A DNA stretch of 64,000 nucleotides, taken from Heterohyrax brucei (taxonomy: Eukaryota; Chordata; Mammalia; Hyracoidea; Procaviidae). Location of the stretch: positions 154,489,701 to 154,553,700 of the forward strand of contig CM053140.1 in NCBI GenBank assembly GCA_028571685.1, given 5' to 3'. The translations under genes and the position numbers were made by a program. Each line of letters begins with the position of its first letter. Position 1 is the stretch's first letter. Below the pieces are notes generated by a model that saw only the letters and a list, made by a program, of their open reading frames with translations, had not been told where the DNA came from and ran no database searches. Shown piece by piece: positions 22,421 through 33,662 of the stretch.

Positions 22421-25027
22421 GTCCTTACTACTTCTAACATCCAACTTTATATACCTTGAAGAGCCTGAAAGGAAATTCACTTTAATTTATAGAATATTTT
22501 CATTAAATATACAAAGAAAAAAATTTTTTTTTTTAGTAGTCCAACGTGAGCAAGCTTAAGAACAAAGAGTTATTTCTTCTATCATTTTAAGAAATTTTAA
22601 ATTCCTTTATTTAGGAGAGTAGAGGAAGTCCTGCTTAATTTATTTTTAGTTTCTTGTGAAAAGATTTGGGTTACTTTTGCTCTCAATTTGCATTAAGGGA
22701 AATACATTTAGAAATTTTTTAAGTCTAGTGAACTCATCTATCCGTGGTAGGTCCAATTTTCAAGGGTAATGAAACATTCCAGAGAGTAGATAATGAGCCT
22801 AACATGTAAGTTCTCAGATAAAACTAGCAAGGTTCTTAAGGAAACAGGCTTGCGAGAGTTGTAGGATGTGTTGTCCAGATGGTCATGGTTTCCATTTCAT
22901 CAGAAATACTCATAATTGTATATTATCTATTCAAAGAAATAAGTTATAAAGCCTAAGGGAAACAAACTTCTTTCTTTAAAAATAATGAATAATTAACATG
23001 ATAATCTTTGCAATATTTCAACAATTAATCAAGAAATTTTTCTGAAATCTAAGGTTTGAAAGAATGAGGTGAGGTCAGACATTAGAAAAGATGTGGATGG
23101 GTAGGCAGTTTTCTATAAAAGATTTGATTTCCATTATCTCTCCGCTATTTAGTTTCTCCTTTACTAGTGCTATGAAATAGTAAGCAGAAGGCATATGACT
23201 GTTAACAGTGCTTTGACAACAGAAATGTAATCTAAGAGAACATAAAGCAATTAGGAGTTATCCAAAGATAAACTGTAGTTATTGAAATATAAATTTGTTG
23301 TCTTATAGAAGATGAATGAAATTTTATCTTTCAGAACCCCAAATTAAGTGTTCTTTTAGAGTCTAAAGGTGAAAAGACTTGTTTCTGTCTTACACCTATG
23401 AATTATGACCTCTGACTATTGAACTTTCTGAACAAGAAAATAAAAATGAGGCCAAACGAGAACACATTAACAGGATGGAAAAAAATGACCAATGTGAGGA
23501 ATTTCAAAAACTTGCTAAGAAAATAGCAATTAGCTATTTTTGGTACACAATAGAGTCTATGATGTATGATGATAAAAGCATTTTAAGCTTTGACATGCAA
23601 ACAAAATAAGAATGTATCTGGCTGTTTTAATTATGTTGTCAATAATTTGATTATTTAAACTGAATAACTGGTAAATCCAGTTTAAAACTAAATCTTTGTA
23701 TCAAAATTAAGCCACAGATCCAAGACTGGTAGTTTAAACCAAGTAGCTCTGTTTGGTAGCTTTTATAAACGTGGAGTCTCCCAAACCACAAACTATATTT
23801 GTCATTTAACATTTCTGTAGGTACAAGGGCTGTGGCTATGTAACTATGTGAAAAACTATTCTGCTCTTTATTTTCCCAGGAGAAAAGGAACCGAAACCCT
23901 TCCATATCCTTTTTGTCATCTTAAATTACTCATTGACAATAAGTGCATTTTCTGTCTTTTGCTTGCCTTAAAAACTAGCTCCTTTTTTATGGTACAAAAG
24001 GCCATGTCACTTAGAAACCAATCATTAAGGTAGGAGAGGATGTTACCCCCCACCCAAGATTGATGAATCACAGTGAAGATAGCTTCACTGTAATCCATTA
24101 TCTAACACAGACCATAACATAACAAAAGAAGAAAGAAAAAAAAACTCATGTTCTTTTCATGGATAAAATATTACTAGGTGCATTATCCTTTTTTTATTCA
24201 CATTATAGATCATAAAGAAGAAAAAAAGAAGCGAAATTAGAGTGACATTGTATTCCAAAGTAATGCTAATGTTTCTCCAATTAAGACAGGAAAAAAAAAA
24301 AAGCAGCAGCAGTGGAAGCAGTTTTATTATTATAATTATAACCAATGCATGTTGGGATCCTCAAGTTGGAATGTGCATTGTGGAACAATAAAATAAAGAA
24401 TATTTCCTTTCATCATCACCATCAAAGTACGCACAGATAAAAAATTTGCCATTAGATGAAAGATAAGTAGCTGTATTGATTTCACTGTTTACATAATTAA
24501 GTGCCCTTCTGTGGTCTAATGTATGTTGGGAGATGCCTCAGCCTCTGAAGGTCAGACACTGGGAACACAAAAATAATGGCCAGAAAAAAGAAAAATTTGC
24601 CTATGGCAAAATGTTTCACAGGACAAGAAACATCTGGTAGCTGCTATCAAATTTAAGGAACTAGAATCTGTCCCTAAGTATCTTGTGAAAACTCAAAGAA
24701 AAGTGCCATTATTAAAATGAAGAGAGGTGTCAAAGCTTCACTGGGAATATATTTTCTAAGCAGACATTAAACAAATGCCAGTTAATTGCTGCATAGCCTA
24801 AAAGGATATTATATTGATCAGAGGCAATAAGCAAAGTGCAAGAATGTATTAATTTCTTATCGTTTCCGTAATAGCTATGAATTTAATGGTACAAAACAAC
24901 ACAAACTTATGCTATTACAGTTCTGAAGGTCAAAAGTCTATAATCAAGATTTCAATGTTCCTTCTGGAGTTTACAAGAGAGGGATCTGTTTCTTTGCCTT
25001 TTTTGTTTCTAAAGGCTGCTTGGAAAT

Positions 25028-25195
25028 TCTCGTGCTGTGCGGTTAAGAGCTCCAGCAGCTAACCAAAAAGTTGGCAGTTCGAATCTACCAGGTGCTCTTT
25101 GGAAAGCCTATGGGACAGTTTTACTCCATTCTATAGGGTTGCTATGAGTTGGAATTGACTCCACAGCAATGGTTTTGGTTTGCTTTTTGGTTCAG
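25028..25195 (+). repeat. AFROSINE, first of a tandem pair
   Basis: A well-preserved sense copy: GTGCGGTTAAGAGCTC head, B-box-like GGCAGTTCGAATCTACCA, TATGGGACAGTTTTACTC, and the GAGTTGGAATTGACTCCACA tail followed by T/G-rich sequence. Confidence 0.95.
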
Positions 25196-25199
25196 AAGA

Positions 25200-25365
25200 G
25201 GCCCTAAACCCTTGTGGCTTGGTGGTTACATGCTACTTCTGTTAACCAAAAGGTTGGCAGTTGAAATCCACCAAGAGTTCTCTGCAAATACTGTGGTGGT
25301 GTTCTGCTATGTCCTAGAGGGTCACTATCAGTTGGAATCAGCTCCATGGCAGTGGATTTAGGATT
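25200..25365 (+). repeat. AFROSINE, second of a tandem pair
   Basis: It begins immediately after the previous copy (CCCTTGTGGCTTGGTGGTTA) and ends in TCAGCTCCATGGCAGTGG. It is probably an insertion into the T-rich tail of its neighbour. Confidence 0.95.
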
Positions 25366-25649
25366 TTACATTCTTTGGTTTGTGGCTCTTTGGTTGAGTT
25401 TTTCCTACATTTTGCATCACTGTTTATCTTCTACTATTCCATTCACTCTTTCACCTCCCTTTTAAAAGGACCCGTGTGGTTACATTAGGATCTAACTGGA
25501 TAATCCAGAATAAGTGCCCCATCTCAAGACGCTCAACTTAATCACATCTTCAAAGGCTCTTTTGCTATATAAGATAAACAGTTCCCAGGTATTTGGATGC
25601 AGACATTTTTCAGGGTATGGTGACATCATTCAGCCTATTACAGTGTACC

Positions 25650-26865
25650 CCCTGGCCTCCAAATATCTATGCTCGTTTCACTGGACTCAAATCAACCAAA
25701 CTGCTCCGTAGAGTTTCCAAGGAGCGCCTGGAGGATATGAACTGCTGAGCTTTCAGTTAGCAGATGTAATACTTAACCACTAGGTCACCACAGGGTAGCT
25801 ATGTTTTGGAATTGACTTAATGGCAGTGGGTGTTTTGGTTTGATATTCCATTGGAAAAACATATTCAGTCAATCTCAAATTTCCCAAAAGACCTAAATTG
25901 CATCCTTCAATCACCTAAGTTAGTTTTGGATGAAGTTGTGGGTGTGATACATGCTGGGTCAAAATTTCTCTCCATTTGTGGATCTGTGAAACTAGTAAAC
26001 AAGTTAGTCACTATCAAATTACAATAGCAACAGGAATAAGATAACAGTTTTATGCATTCTTATCAAAATTAAATAAGAATGCTCATAAAAAGGTATCACC
26101 AGTTCCAGCTTCGAAATTCAACTGGACAAATTGCATTAGACTTAGAGGCCTGGGGTTGATCTTTTGTGGCTCAAGCCTCTGCCCTCTGGGCTCACAGCTC
26201 TGCACTCTGGCTCTGCGGCTCTCATTCTCCCTTTGGAGAAGAGTAGCACATATTCATACCTGACTTGTTTTATCAGTTTCCTGCCTGTAGAACTTTGAGT
26301 GTCTGATAGCCTCCTTTCCTTTCATCCTCTCTGTTCCCATTCACCCAAACTGACAGTATTTCTGCTGATACAACATTCTCAAAAATCCTGTGGGTCAATT
26401 TATGTGTCACTGGAATTTACTAGATTAGACAAAAAGCTTCTTCACAGATACTTCCTGGTAATCCTCTCTCTGTTCCTGAATTATACTATATATCTGAGAT
26501 GATCTGTAAGTCAAATGCCTACTCTCTCTCGATGACGCTCTGTGTAACTTAATACTTTGGCCTTTGGATGCTTTCAAGACACTAGGAAAAGGCTAACAGG
26601 CTATGCCCTTGATTTTTCTCCAGAGCACATTTTCTTAACAACAAAGCTCCTAATATTAACATCTTTTGCAATTGGAATAGGCTGAGAATTTTCCAAATTA
26701 TTAAATTCTTGTTTTATTTTCAATGAAAGTTTTTTTTTCCCTTAATTTATCTGTTTTTCTCTTGCAAGAAATGAATCTGTGTTTTCCACATTTTACTTGA
26801 AAATCATCTGAGGTAAATATCCAAGTTCGTCTTTTATAAATTTTGTTTCCTGTATAGCTATGGAA
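25650..26865 (+). mobile_element. MaLR internal region (MLT1-int-like)
   Basis: It follows directly on the LTR. Blocks I recognise from MaLR internal sequence are CCCCTGGCCTCCAAATATCT, TCTCCATTTGTGGATCTGTG, ATTGACAGTAT-like text and CTCCAGAGCACATTTTCTTA followed by CAACAAAGCTCCTAATATT. MaLR elements lack functional gag, pol and env genes and were mobilised by ERVL proteins. A SINE chimera interrupts it at 25.69-25.84 kb. Assignment beyond MaLR is uncertain. Confidence 0.6.
25690..25842. repeat. AFROSINE chimera: antisense body plus sense tail
   Basis: 25690-25790 is an antisense AFROSINE (ACTGCTCCGTAGAGTTTCC to CTTAACCACTAGGTCACCA). It is followed without a gap by a sense tail (AGGGTAGCTATGTTTTGGAA to GGCAGTGGGTGTTTTGG). 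The tail half therefore points the wrong way relative to the head half. Confidence 0.75.
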
Positions 26866-27028
26866 ATCCTGATGGAGTAGTGATTCAGTCTTTGCGTGCT
26901 AACTAAAATGTTGGTAGTTCAAATCCATCAAGGCACCCCTTGAAAACTCTGTGGGGTAGTTCTAATCTGTCCTATCATGTCTCTGTGATTTGGAATTGGT
27001 TTGATGGCAATGGGCTTAGTTTTTTGGC
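26866..27028 (+). repeat. AFROSINE, sense
   Basis: Head AATCCTGATGGAGTAGTGAT, B-box-like GGTAGTTCAAATCCATCA, then CTGTGGGGTAGTTCTAATCT and the GATGGCAATGGGCTTAG tail. About full length and moderately diverged. Confidence 0.92.
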
Positions 27029-27109
27029 ATGTAGCTATAAAACATAGTTCAGCTAAGAAGTCTGTGATTACATAATGTATTAAATCTGTTGAAGAACTAA
27101 CCTCTATAA

Positions 27110-27455
27110 CTGTGGAAGTGGTTTTATTTGGAAGTGGGGTCTTCATTTGAAAATTTTATCATTAGGTTTATATGAAGTCTTACTGGAGGAGAGTGAGGTC
27201 TTACAAAAGACGCAAAAACAGAGACATCACATGATGATACATCTACAAACCAAAGAACACCAAGGCTTGCTGGAGGCCTTAAGAAGCTAGAAGAGAGGCA
27301 TGGAACAGCTCCTCCATCAGAGCCTTCAGAAGAGACCAGCACAGCCAAAACCCTGGTTTGAACTTCCAGGTTCCAAAACTATGAAACATGAAGTATCTAT
27401 CATTAAAAACTACTCCTTTGTGTTGTTTTGTGCAGATCTAGGACACCTAGACAAT
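27110..27455 (-). repeat. MaLR-type LTR, antisense
   Basis: Inverted MaLR LTR blocks on the plus strand: ACATCTACAAACCAAAGAAC, AGAAGCTAGAAGAGAGGCAT, TCAGAGCCTTCAGAAGAGAC, GGTTTGAACTTCCAGGTTCC. It lies between the MaLR internal region and the next sense MLT1 LTR, so it was probably a separate insertion. Confidence 0.65.
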
Positions 27456-27789
27456 TCTCTTCCCTTCCATTTCCCATAAAATGTTCTCATTTCTTTTGAG
27501 TTCTTAACACAGCATAGTCATGTTTCTATAACCATTCTATTTATGACTATATAGGTATTTTTTGAAATAACATAGACTTTCCACTATGGTCCTCACTTCC
27601 TCCTGAACCCTTACCAGCAGCACTTTTAACATGCATATTTCTATTAATGTCTTTTCAAGGCCATCCAGTCTCTTTCTATGATGCTCTTCTAATGTCTTAT
27701 GACTTCTCCCCATTACACAAATCCAAGACCATTTCAACATTCTTAACTATTTGCTACAGAAGCACTTCACATGCAGGTACTAAAATATA

Positions 27790-28225
27790 TACTTATTTCC
27801 TGTGGGCCTGTCACACATTACCATAAAATAAGTGACTTACCACGACAGACATTCCATCTCTTACAGTTCTAGAGTTTGTAAGTATAGCATCCAGGTGTCA
27901 GTGGGCCTATATTCCTTCTGAAGACTTCAGTAGAGAATCTTCTTCCTGGTTATTTTCCAATTTCTGAAGTCTTACTGCATTCCTTGACTGGCAGCCTCTC
28001 TCCCAGATAACTCCGGCTTCATTTTTCCTTGTCACATCCCTAAATCCCCATTAACCTAATCTTATTGTCTTTATAAGGTCCTTTGCAGTTGCATTCAGGA
28101 CCAGTCTAGATAATCCAGAATAGTCTTCCCATCTCAAAATCATTAACACATATCTAAAATAACCTTTGCTTTATAACATAGCATATTCATAGTTTCCTGG
28201 GTTTAGGACATCATGTTTGGTACGA
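27790..28225 (+). repeat. MLT1 (MaLR) LTR, sense
   Basis: Start TGGGCCTGTCACACATTACC, then TTACAGTTCTAGAGTTTGTA, TTTATAAGGTCCTTTGCAGT, GATAATCCAGAATAGTCTTC and GGGTTTAGGACATCATG. Same orientation and general family as the LTR at 24.85 kb. Confidence 0.78.
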
Positions 28226-28400
28226 AAGGCTGGAGAGTAAAGATACATTTTCTGTAATAATGAATTTACTGTCTGATATAGATAAAGAGAAAAATATTAA
28301 GACATAATGAATAAATGAGAGAACACGTAACTCAAACTCAAGGAGTGAGGTGGGTCAGAAAAGTCTTTCTAGGAGGGGTCAAGGCTGATGTGTGAAAAAA
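28226..28400. repeat. L2-like relic
   Basis: GCTGGAGAGTAAAGATACAT, TACTGTCTGATATAGATAAA, TTAAGACATAATGAATAAAT and a TAGGAGGGGTCAAGGCTGA block resemble the ancient L2 3' region. Weak. Confidence 0.4.
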
Positions 28401-28903
28401 AATTCAGACAGCTAAACTGTATTGCTTCGGGTGAGCTCACGCAGAGACAATGGCATGAAATGAAATCTTCTTTACATTTTCGTTCACATGTTTTAATATT
28501 TCAGAGAAAACCATGATTAAAAATTATAACAAATGTCAGAGAGACATTTCCATTTTTCCCTGTTGGTCTATAATGCTCAGCCTCTGAACAGTAATGTTAC
28601 TCAGTTTCTACCCCACCCACTGCTGATGAGATGGTGGTTGGAAATCAGTTCTGAGAACAATGAACTATTTTTTCAGCTAATAATTACCCATACTTTCTCT
28701 CGCATTCATAGACTGATATTAGTTGATGGAAGGCAATGGAGTTGAAATACTGTGAAATAGAATGGCAGAATTAACTGTAGAGCTATTCAAAAATATAGAT
28801 TTAGAACATAGTGGCATAGTTAAGTATAGTCTTGAATTCTAACATAAGAATGGGTGAAGTAACTAGATAGTAAAATCAAAAACACATCGATAACACACAA
28901 AAC

Positions 28904-29660
28904 TGTTGTTGTTGTTAGATGCCATTGTCTGTTCAAACTCACAGAGCCAGCCCTATACAGTCCTATACAGTCACCTATGCCGTCGAGAGCCCCAATGTAA
29001 AACAGAATGAAACGCTGCTTGGTCCTACGTCATCCTCATGATTCCTGCATGTTTGAGCCCATTATAGTGGCTATTGTGTCAATCCATCTTATTAAAGATC
29101 TTCCTTTTTTTGCTAGCGCTCTATTTTACCAAGCATGATGTCCTTTTCCAAGGACTGTTTCCTCCTGACAACATGACCAAAGTACATGAGATTAAGTCTC
29201 GTCATATTGCTTCTCAGGAGCATTAAGTCTGCACTTCTTCCAAGACAGGTTTGTTAATATTCTTTTGGCAGTCCATGGTATATTCAGTATTCTTCACCAA
29301 CACCATAATTCAAAGGTGTTAATTCTTCTCAGTCTTCCTTATTGATTATTTAGCTTTCACATGCCTGTGAGGCAATTGAAAACACCACGGCTTTGGTCAG
29401 TCACACTTTAGTCCTCAAAATGACATCTTTGCTTTTGAACACTTTATAGATGTCTTTTGCAGCAGATGTGCTCAATGTAATACACATTGGTTTATTTCTT
29501 GACTGCTGCTTCCATGGGCATTGATTGTGGATCCAAGTAAAACGAAATCCTTGGCATCTTCAGTATTGTCTCTGTTTATCATGATGCTACTTATTGGTCC
29601 AGTTGTGAGGATTTTTGTTTTCCTTATGCTGAGGGGCAATTCATAACGGAGGATAGGAGA
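28904..29660 (-). mobile_element. RTE LINE 3' portion, antisense
   Basis: It starts TGTTGTTGTTAGATGCCATT and follows the same antisense order as the copies at 0.37 kb and 12.8 kb: ATTTTACCAAGCATGATGTC, CACTTCTTCCAAGACAGG, AATTCAAAGGTGTTAATTCT. The C-terminal ORF piece at 29472-29672 reads on the minus strand (LPLSIRKTKILTTGPISSIM). 5'-truncated and broken. Confidence 0.82.
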
Positions 29661-30679
29661 GAAGATAATCATATGAACCCCAGTTTATCAGCAGATGGAG
29701 ACAGACAGCCAACAGTCACAAGAAGGACGTACTACTGTCAGGGAGTCTAATAAAAGCAATGAGATGTTTTGACAGATATGAGAAGAAGAGAACCTCCAAT
29801 AGCTAACAGATGTTTCCTAGAACATGCAGCAGGCCAGTCTGAGAACAACAGCTAAAAGTGGTGGGAGAAAGACATGGTAGTCTGCCTCTGTAAGGACTTA
29901 CAGGCGCGGGGTAGCTGTACTCTGTCCTAAACAGTCACTGTCAGGCAGAAATGAATGCAAAGCTGCAGCTAGTTAAACAGAATTTTTTCCCCTACACCAG
30001 CAGGTGAGTGAATCAAGAGATGCACAGCAAGATGGTCTGAGGGAACTGGAGCTATTTGTCCCATATATACTCTCAAACTGATCCACCAAGATTCCTTCCA
30101 GAATAGGAATCCACATTATAAAATAGGTGGCTAGTGGAAGCAAAGTTCAGCAGGACAGGACAGCAGAAGCAAAAAGAAGAAGAAAAAACTCTAAACTCAG
30201 AGAGGATATAATTAAGTGAATAGACTTTCTAAAATTTTAGGAAAACTAATTCTGCATAAAAATATGCATAATATAAATACCAGAGTTAAATCACATACAA
30301 ACCCCCACTCTTTACATAAAAGTCACGTAGGAAGATGGTTAAAAATACAGATTCCTGGCTCCTCTCCTAGGTTCAGTTATTCACTGTAACATTCCCAAGT
30401 CCAAATTATTTCCTGTGTTATGCAAATATTCAAGTATCCCTCATTTTAAATAATACTAACTAAAAGCCTATAACTAGACTCTTTATGTTGGCATTTTACT
30501 AGTTTAATTCTCAGAAGGAAACTTTTTTCTTTTCTTTTTACAGTTTCATTGCATTGTACTTCATTTATATCAAATACATATTCTCTTATAAAACAGTTTA
30601 CTCTTCAAAGTAAATTCTAGTATATTTGAATGTACAACTTTGAAACAAAAGAGGAAATCAAGATTAAATCTAGTCTATA
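29661..30679. other. Mostly unassigned sequence
   Basis: No gene recognised. It contains one probable AFROSINE fragment at 29.86-29.95 kb. Confidence 0.4.
29862..29948 (+). repeat. Probable AFROSINE-variant fragment
   Basis: GTAGTCTGCCTCTGTAAGG, ACTTACAGGC and GTAGCTGTACTCTGTCCTAA match the internal block of the longer AFROSINE variant also present at 32.26 kb. Confidence 0.5.
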
Positions 30680-30684
30680 TCACT

Positions 30685-31203
30685 GTCGTGGATTGAATTG
30701 TGTCCCCCCAAATATACAGTAACTTGGCTAGGTCATGATTCTCAGTGTTGTGTGATTGTCCACCAGTTTTTCATCTGATATGATTATCACGTATGTTGTA
30801 AATCCTACCTCTACACTGTTAATGAGGCAGGATTAGAGTCAGCTATGTTAACGAGGCAGGCCTCAATCTGTTAGACTGGATTCTGCCTTGAGCCAATTAC
30901 TTTTGAGACATGAAAGAGGACAGTGAGTAGAAGGACAGGGACTTCACATCACCAAGAAACAAGAGTTGGAAGACTAGCCCTTTGGAGCCCGGGTCCCTGC
31001 ACTCAGAAACTCCTCTACCAGGGAAGACGGAGGAGAAGGGACATTCTCCTAGAGCCAAAAGACAGAAAGAAGCCTTTCCCTGGAGCTGTCATCCTGAAAT
31101 CAGATTTCTAGGCTCCTAGTCTTTGAAAGAATAAATTTTTCTTTGTTAAAACCATCCACTTGTGGTATTTTTCTTCCAGCAGCACTAGATGACTAAGACA
31201 ATC
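30685..31203 (-). repeat. Afrotherian MaLR-like LTR, antisense
   Basis: A nearly complete, well-preserved copy of the LTR family also at 16.15, 16.75 and 59.85 kb. The plus strand reads GATTGAATTGTGTCCCCCCA, TAGGTCATGATTCTCAG, then CTTTGTTAAAACCATCCACT and GCAGCACTAGATGACTAAGA. A 62-codon open frame at 30923-31111 lies inside it and is not a gene. Confidence 0.82.
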
Positions 31204-32258
31204 ACGTAGTAAATGGAATATTTTTAAAACTATTTAAAATAGTTATCAGTGAGCTTAAATATATTTATATTAGAGAAGACAAAGGGAAAATTTAATGTAA
31301 GAACACGTGCAAGAGAACTCATCAAGAAAACTGATTACCGTGATACCCTTTAACTGTGAAGAACATTATAAAACATAAACAGAGGAAAAAATAATTTCAA
31401 TATCTAGTGTTTCAATATTGCTACAACAAATCACCTGTCAAAGTTACTTTCTAGGAGAAGATGAAAAATATATCATTACTTGAAAAATAACTTTATCAAG
31501 TTTTGTAGCTTATATTTTTGGATTTCAGTTCTTCATAATTTGGGTAGATTGGCATGAATTCTATATAAAGCCACTCTCAATATATTAAAACAAAGCACTG
31601 GGGAAATGGCAGGTTAATATGAACTCAAGAAAAATTTCATTTGTGGTAGTGTCAAACACATTTGTTACCAGGGAGATACTCTGGGTAGATGTTTAAACCA
31701 AATGCTGATATGAAATGATGCTTCCAACACTTAAATTATGTACTGAGATTGATTAATCTGAGCATGAAAAGCATTCAAAACAGTAGTCAAGAAAATTGAT
31801 GCATAAAATAGGTCCTTTACAGTTTCCTATATTATTGCATTCATTTTTCACAGATACTCCTAGAATTTTTGACATATACATAAGCAAGGTAAAAGACAAT
31901 TTTCAAAAATCTATCTCATGATGAATTTGTCCGTTATGTTCAAAATAAATGTATACAATATGAAAGGTACGCAATTGAGTTAATATAAATCTCATGTTGA
32001 CAATTTTCCTTCATAACAGCTGTAAACATGAACACTGTCTCTGAAGATACTACAATGTTAATAAGCTTAGCTATACTAAACATTGAATCTCAATCAGTAC
32101 CTTTGGATCATGACATACATTGAATCTGTTGCATAGCTAATGTCAACTGAAAGCGTTGCAATTTATACGCTTTTCAGCAACCCTATGTTATAATCTAACA
32201 ATAATCTAAGTAAAAGTTAATACAAACATAGTCCAATTGTATTACAGCTATTCTTCAC
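31204..32258. other. Unassigned A/T-rich sequence
   Basis: No repeat or gene recognised. Confidence 0.45.
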
Positions 32259-32261
32259 AAA

Positions 32262-32462
32262 AGGAGTCCTGGTGATGTGATGATTAAATGCTCTGCTGCC
32301 AGCAAAAATGTTGGTGGTTCAAATCCATCAGCCACTCTGCAGGATAAAAGACTTGGTGATATGCACTCCTAAAATTTCATCCTAGGAAACCGTATGAGGC
32401 AGTTTTACTCTGTACTAGTCACTAGTACTAGAAATTGACACAACGGCAAGGGCATGCACTAC
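32262..32462 (+). repeat. AFROSINE, long variant
   Basis: Head AGGAGTCCTGGTGATGTGAT, B-box-like GGTGGTTCAAATCCATCA, an extra internal block (AGACTTGGTGATATGCACTC) and tail AATTGACACAACGGCAAGG. The extra block marks the longer, probably older variant. Confidence 0.88.
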
Positions 32463-32845
32463 AAACCGAGGTCAAGGTGATTAGCCAGGTCCTTTGGTCA
32501 GTGTCTGCAGGCAAATTTGTCCACTTCAGCTATTTTGATGAAAAGAGACACTGAAATTTATTTTTATTTGTATCCTTACTTTTTTATGAATTTAAGCTGA
32601 ATGTTTATTTCTTTTCTCTCTTTTTTTAATTTGGTGAATTGAGGATAGAAAGCTGTGAGTTTAGTTTAGTATTCTTTGCATTTAAGATTAAGTTATAATC
32701 AGATATTTTTTAATGTTACTTATTTTCCTCTAACCTAAGACATGTTTATATGATGTCAATATTTTGGAAAAATAATTATGGAAAGAAAACCTGGGTTCTG
32801 TATACCTTTTTTTTAACCTATAGAGCCCATAGTATAAGTGGGTGT

Positions 32846-33032
32846 GTATGTACATGTACAGGTAAATGTGTGTGTGTGTATATACATACACACTCATACA
32901 TGTACATATACATATATACACACACATAAATACGTATATATACATACACACATATGTACATATATACACACATACATATGCATATATGTGTATATATGCA
33001 TATATACACACACATACCTCTACACATATACA
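32846..33032. repeat. Complex purine-pyrimidine microsatellite (TG/CA/TA)
   Basis: An alternating purine-pyrimidine tract mixing TGTG, TATA, CACA and CATA units for about 190 bp. Apparent open frames on both strands here are artefacts of the repeat. It has Z-DNA-forming character. Confidence 0.92.
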
Positions 33033-33251
33033 TTTACTATTTTTGAAAGTTTTATTTTATGTATCGTACCAGTCTGATCTGAGATCTTTTACCTTTTACA
33101 GATACTTTAAGCTCTTTAAATTTATTGTTCTACTTTTTATTCAGATGTTGGCTTTTATAACCCTGTTTTACTGTTTCCTTCTTAACATTATAATTAATTA
33201 TCTTAAAATTACTACACATTTTAAAGGGCTAAAACAGTCTTTTTATATTCT

Positions 33252-33284
33252 GCTTTTATAAAAGCATTCAGTGAATGCTTTTAT
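33252..33284. repeat. Small perfect hairpin
   Basis: 13-bp arms ATAAAAGCATTCA and TGAATGCTTTTAT (33258-33270 and 33272-33284) around one G. They overlap a perfect 14-bp palindrome, GCTTTTATAAAAGC (33252-33265). Confidence 0.85.
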
Positions 33285-33462
33285 GGACTCTCTCTTCCCT
33301 TCTGACAATTCTCATATATCATTATTTTATCTTGAAGGTAGAATCCATAAATTTGCCCTTTTTTTCTTTTGTGTCTTACTATGTTTCACCAGTTGCAGAG
33401 CTTAGAATTTTTAAGTGCTAGCTCTCCTGTAATTTTGATGTCTTGTATTCTAATTTGAAATT

Positions 33463-33662
33463 GCTGGATTACCAGGTGGCTAAGGTACTCAGCTACTAAC
33501 CTAAAGGTTGGAAAATCAAGTCTCTGCAGAGGTCCCTCAGAAGAAAATCTTGGCAATTTACTTCCAAAAAAATCAGCCATTGGAAAGTTTATGGTGCACA
33601 ATTCTATTCCGACACACATGGAGTTGCCATAGTTTGAAATCACATCAACAGCAAACGGTTAC
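33463..33662 (+). repeat. AFROSINE, long variant
   Basis: ACCAGGTGGCTAAGGTACTC head, GGAAAATCAAGTCTCTGCAG, internal block CTTGGCAATTTACTTCCAAA, AATCAGCCATTGGAAAG, and tail CGACACACATGGAGTTGCCA. A 5' and 3' complete but diverged long variant. Confidence 0.85.

Larger units (their letters stand above)
19152..24840. other. Repeat-poor 5.7-kb block
   Basis: The longest stretch with little recognisable repeat: only MIR relics (20.68-20.85 kb and 22.23-22.42 kb) and short A or T runs. No splice-bounded open frame is convincing. A 63-codon frame at 21406-21597 has no family resemblance I recognise. If the window contains conserved regulatory DNA, this is one of the likelier places. Confidence 0.5.
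24845..25650 (+). repeat. MLT1 (MaLR) LTR interrupted by two AFROSINEs
   Basis: It starts with TATTAATTTCTTATCGTTTC and AATGGTACAAAACAACACAA, then ATTACAGTTCTGAAGGTCAA. It resumes after the SINEs with AAAAGGACCCGTGTGGTTAC, GGATAATCCAGAATAAG and the terminal CATTCAGCCTATTAC. This is the classical MLT1 layout. Removing the two SINEs leaves about 450 bp, normal for MLT1. Non-coding. Confidence 0.82.

Noticed and set aside
23651-24098. Overlapping 60-84 codon frames on both strands
   Set aside because: Short, A/T-rich, no family similarity and no paired splice signals. Most likely chance.
25028-25110. tRNA gene-like A and B box text
   Set aside because: This is the tRNA-derived head of an AFROSINE, not a tRNA. 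There is no cloverleaf and the SINE core follows directly.
32730-33261. Overlapping open frames on both strands rich in Tyr, Thr, His, Ile and Val
   Set aside because: They are translations of the TG/CA/TA microsatellite and its flank, with no protein-like composition.
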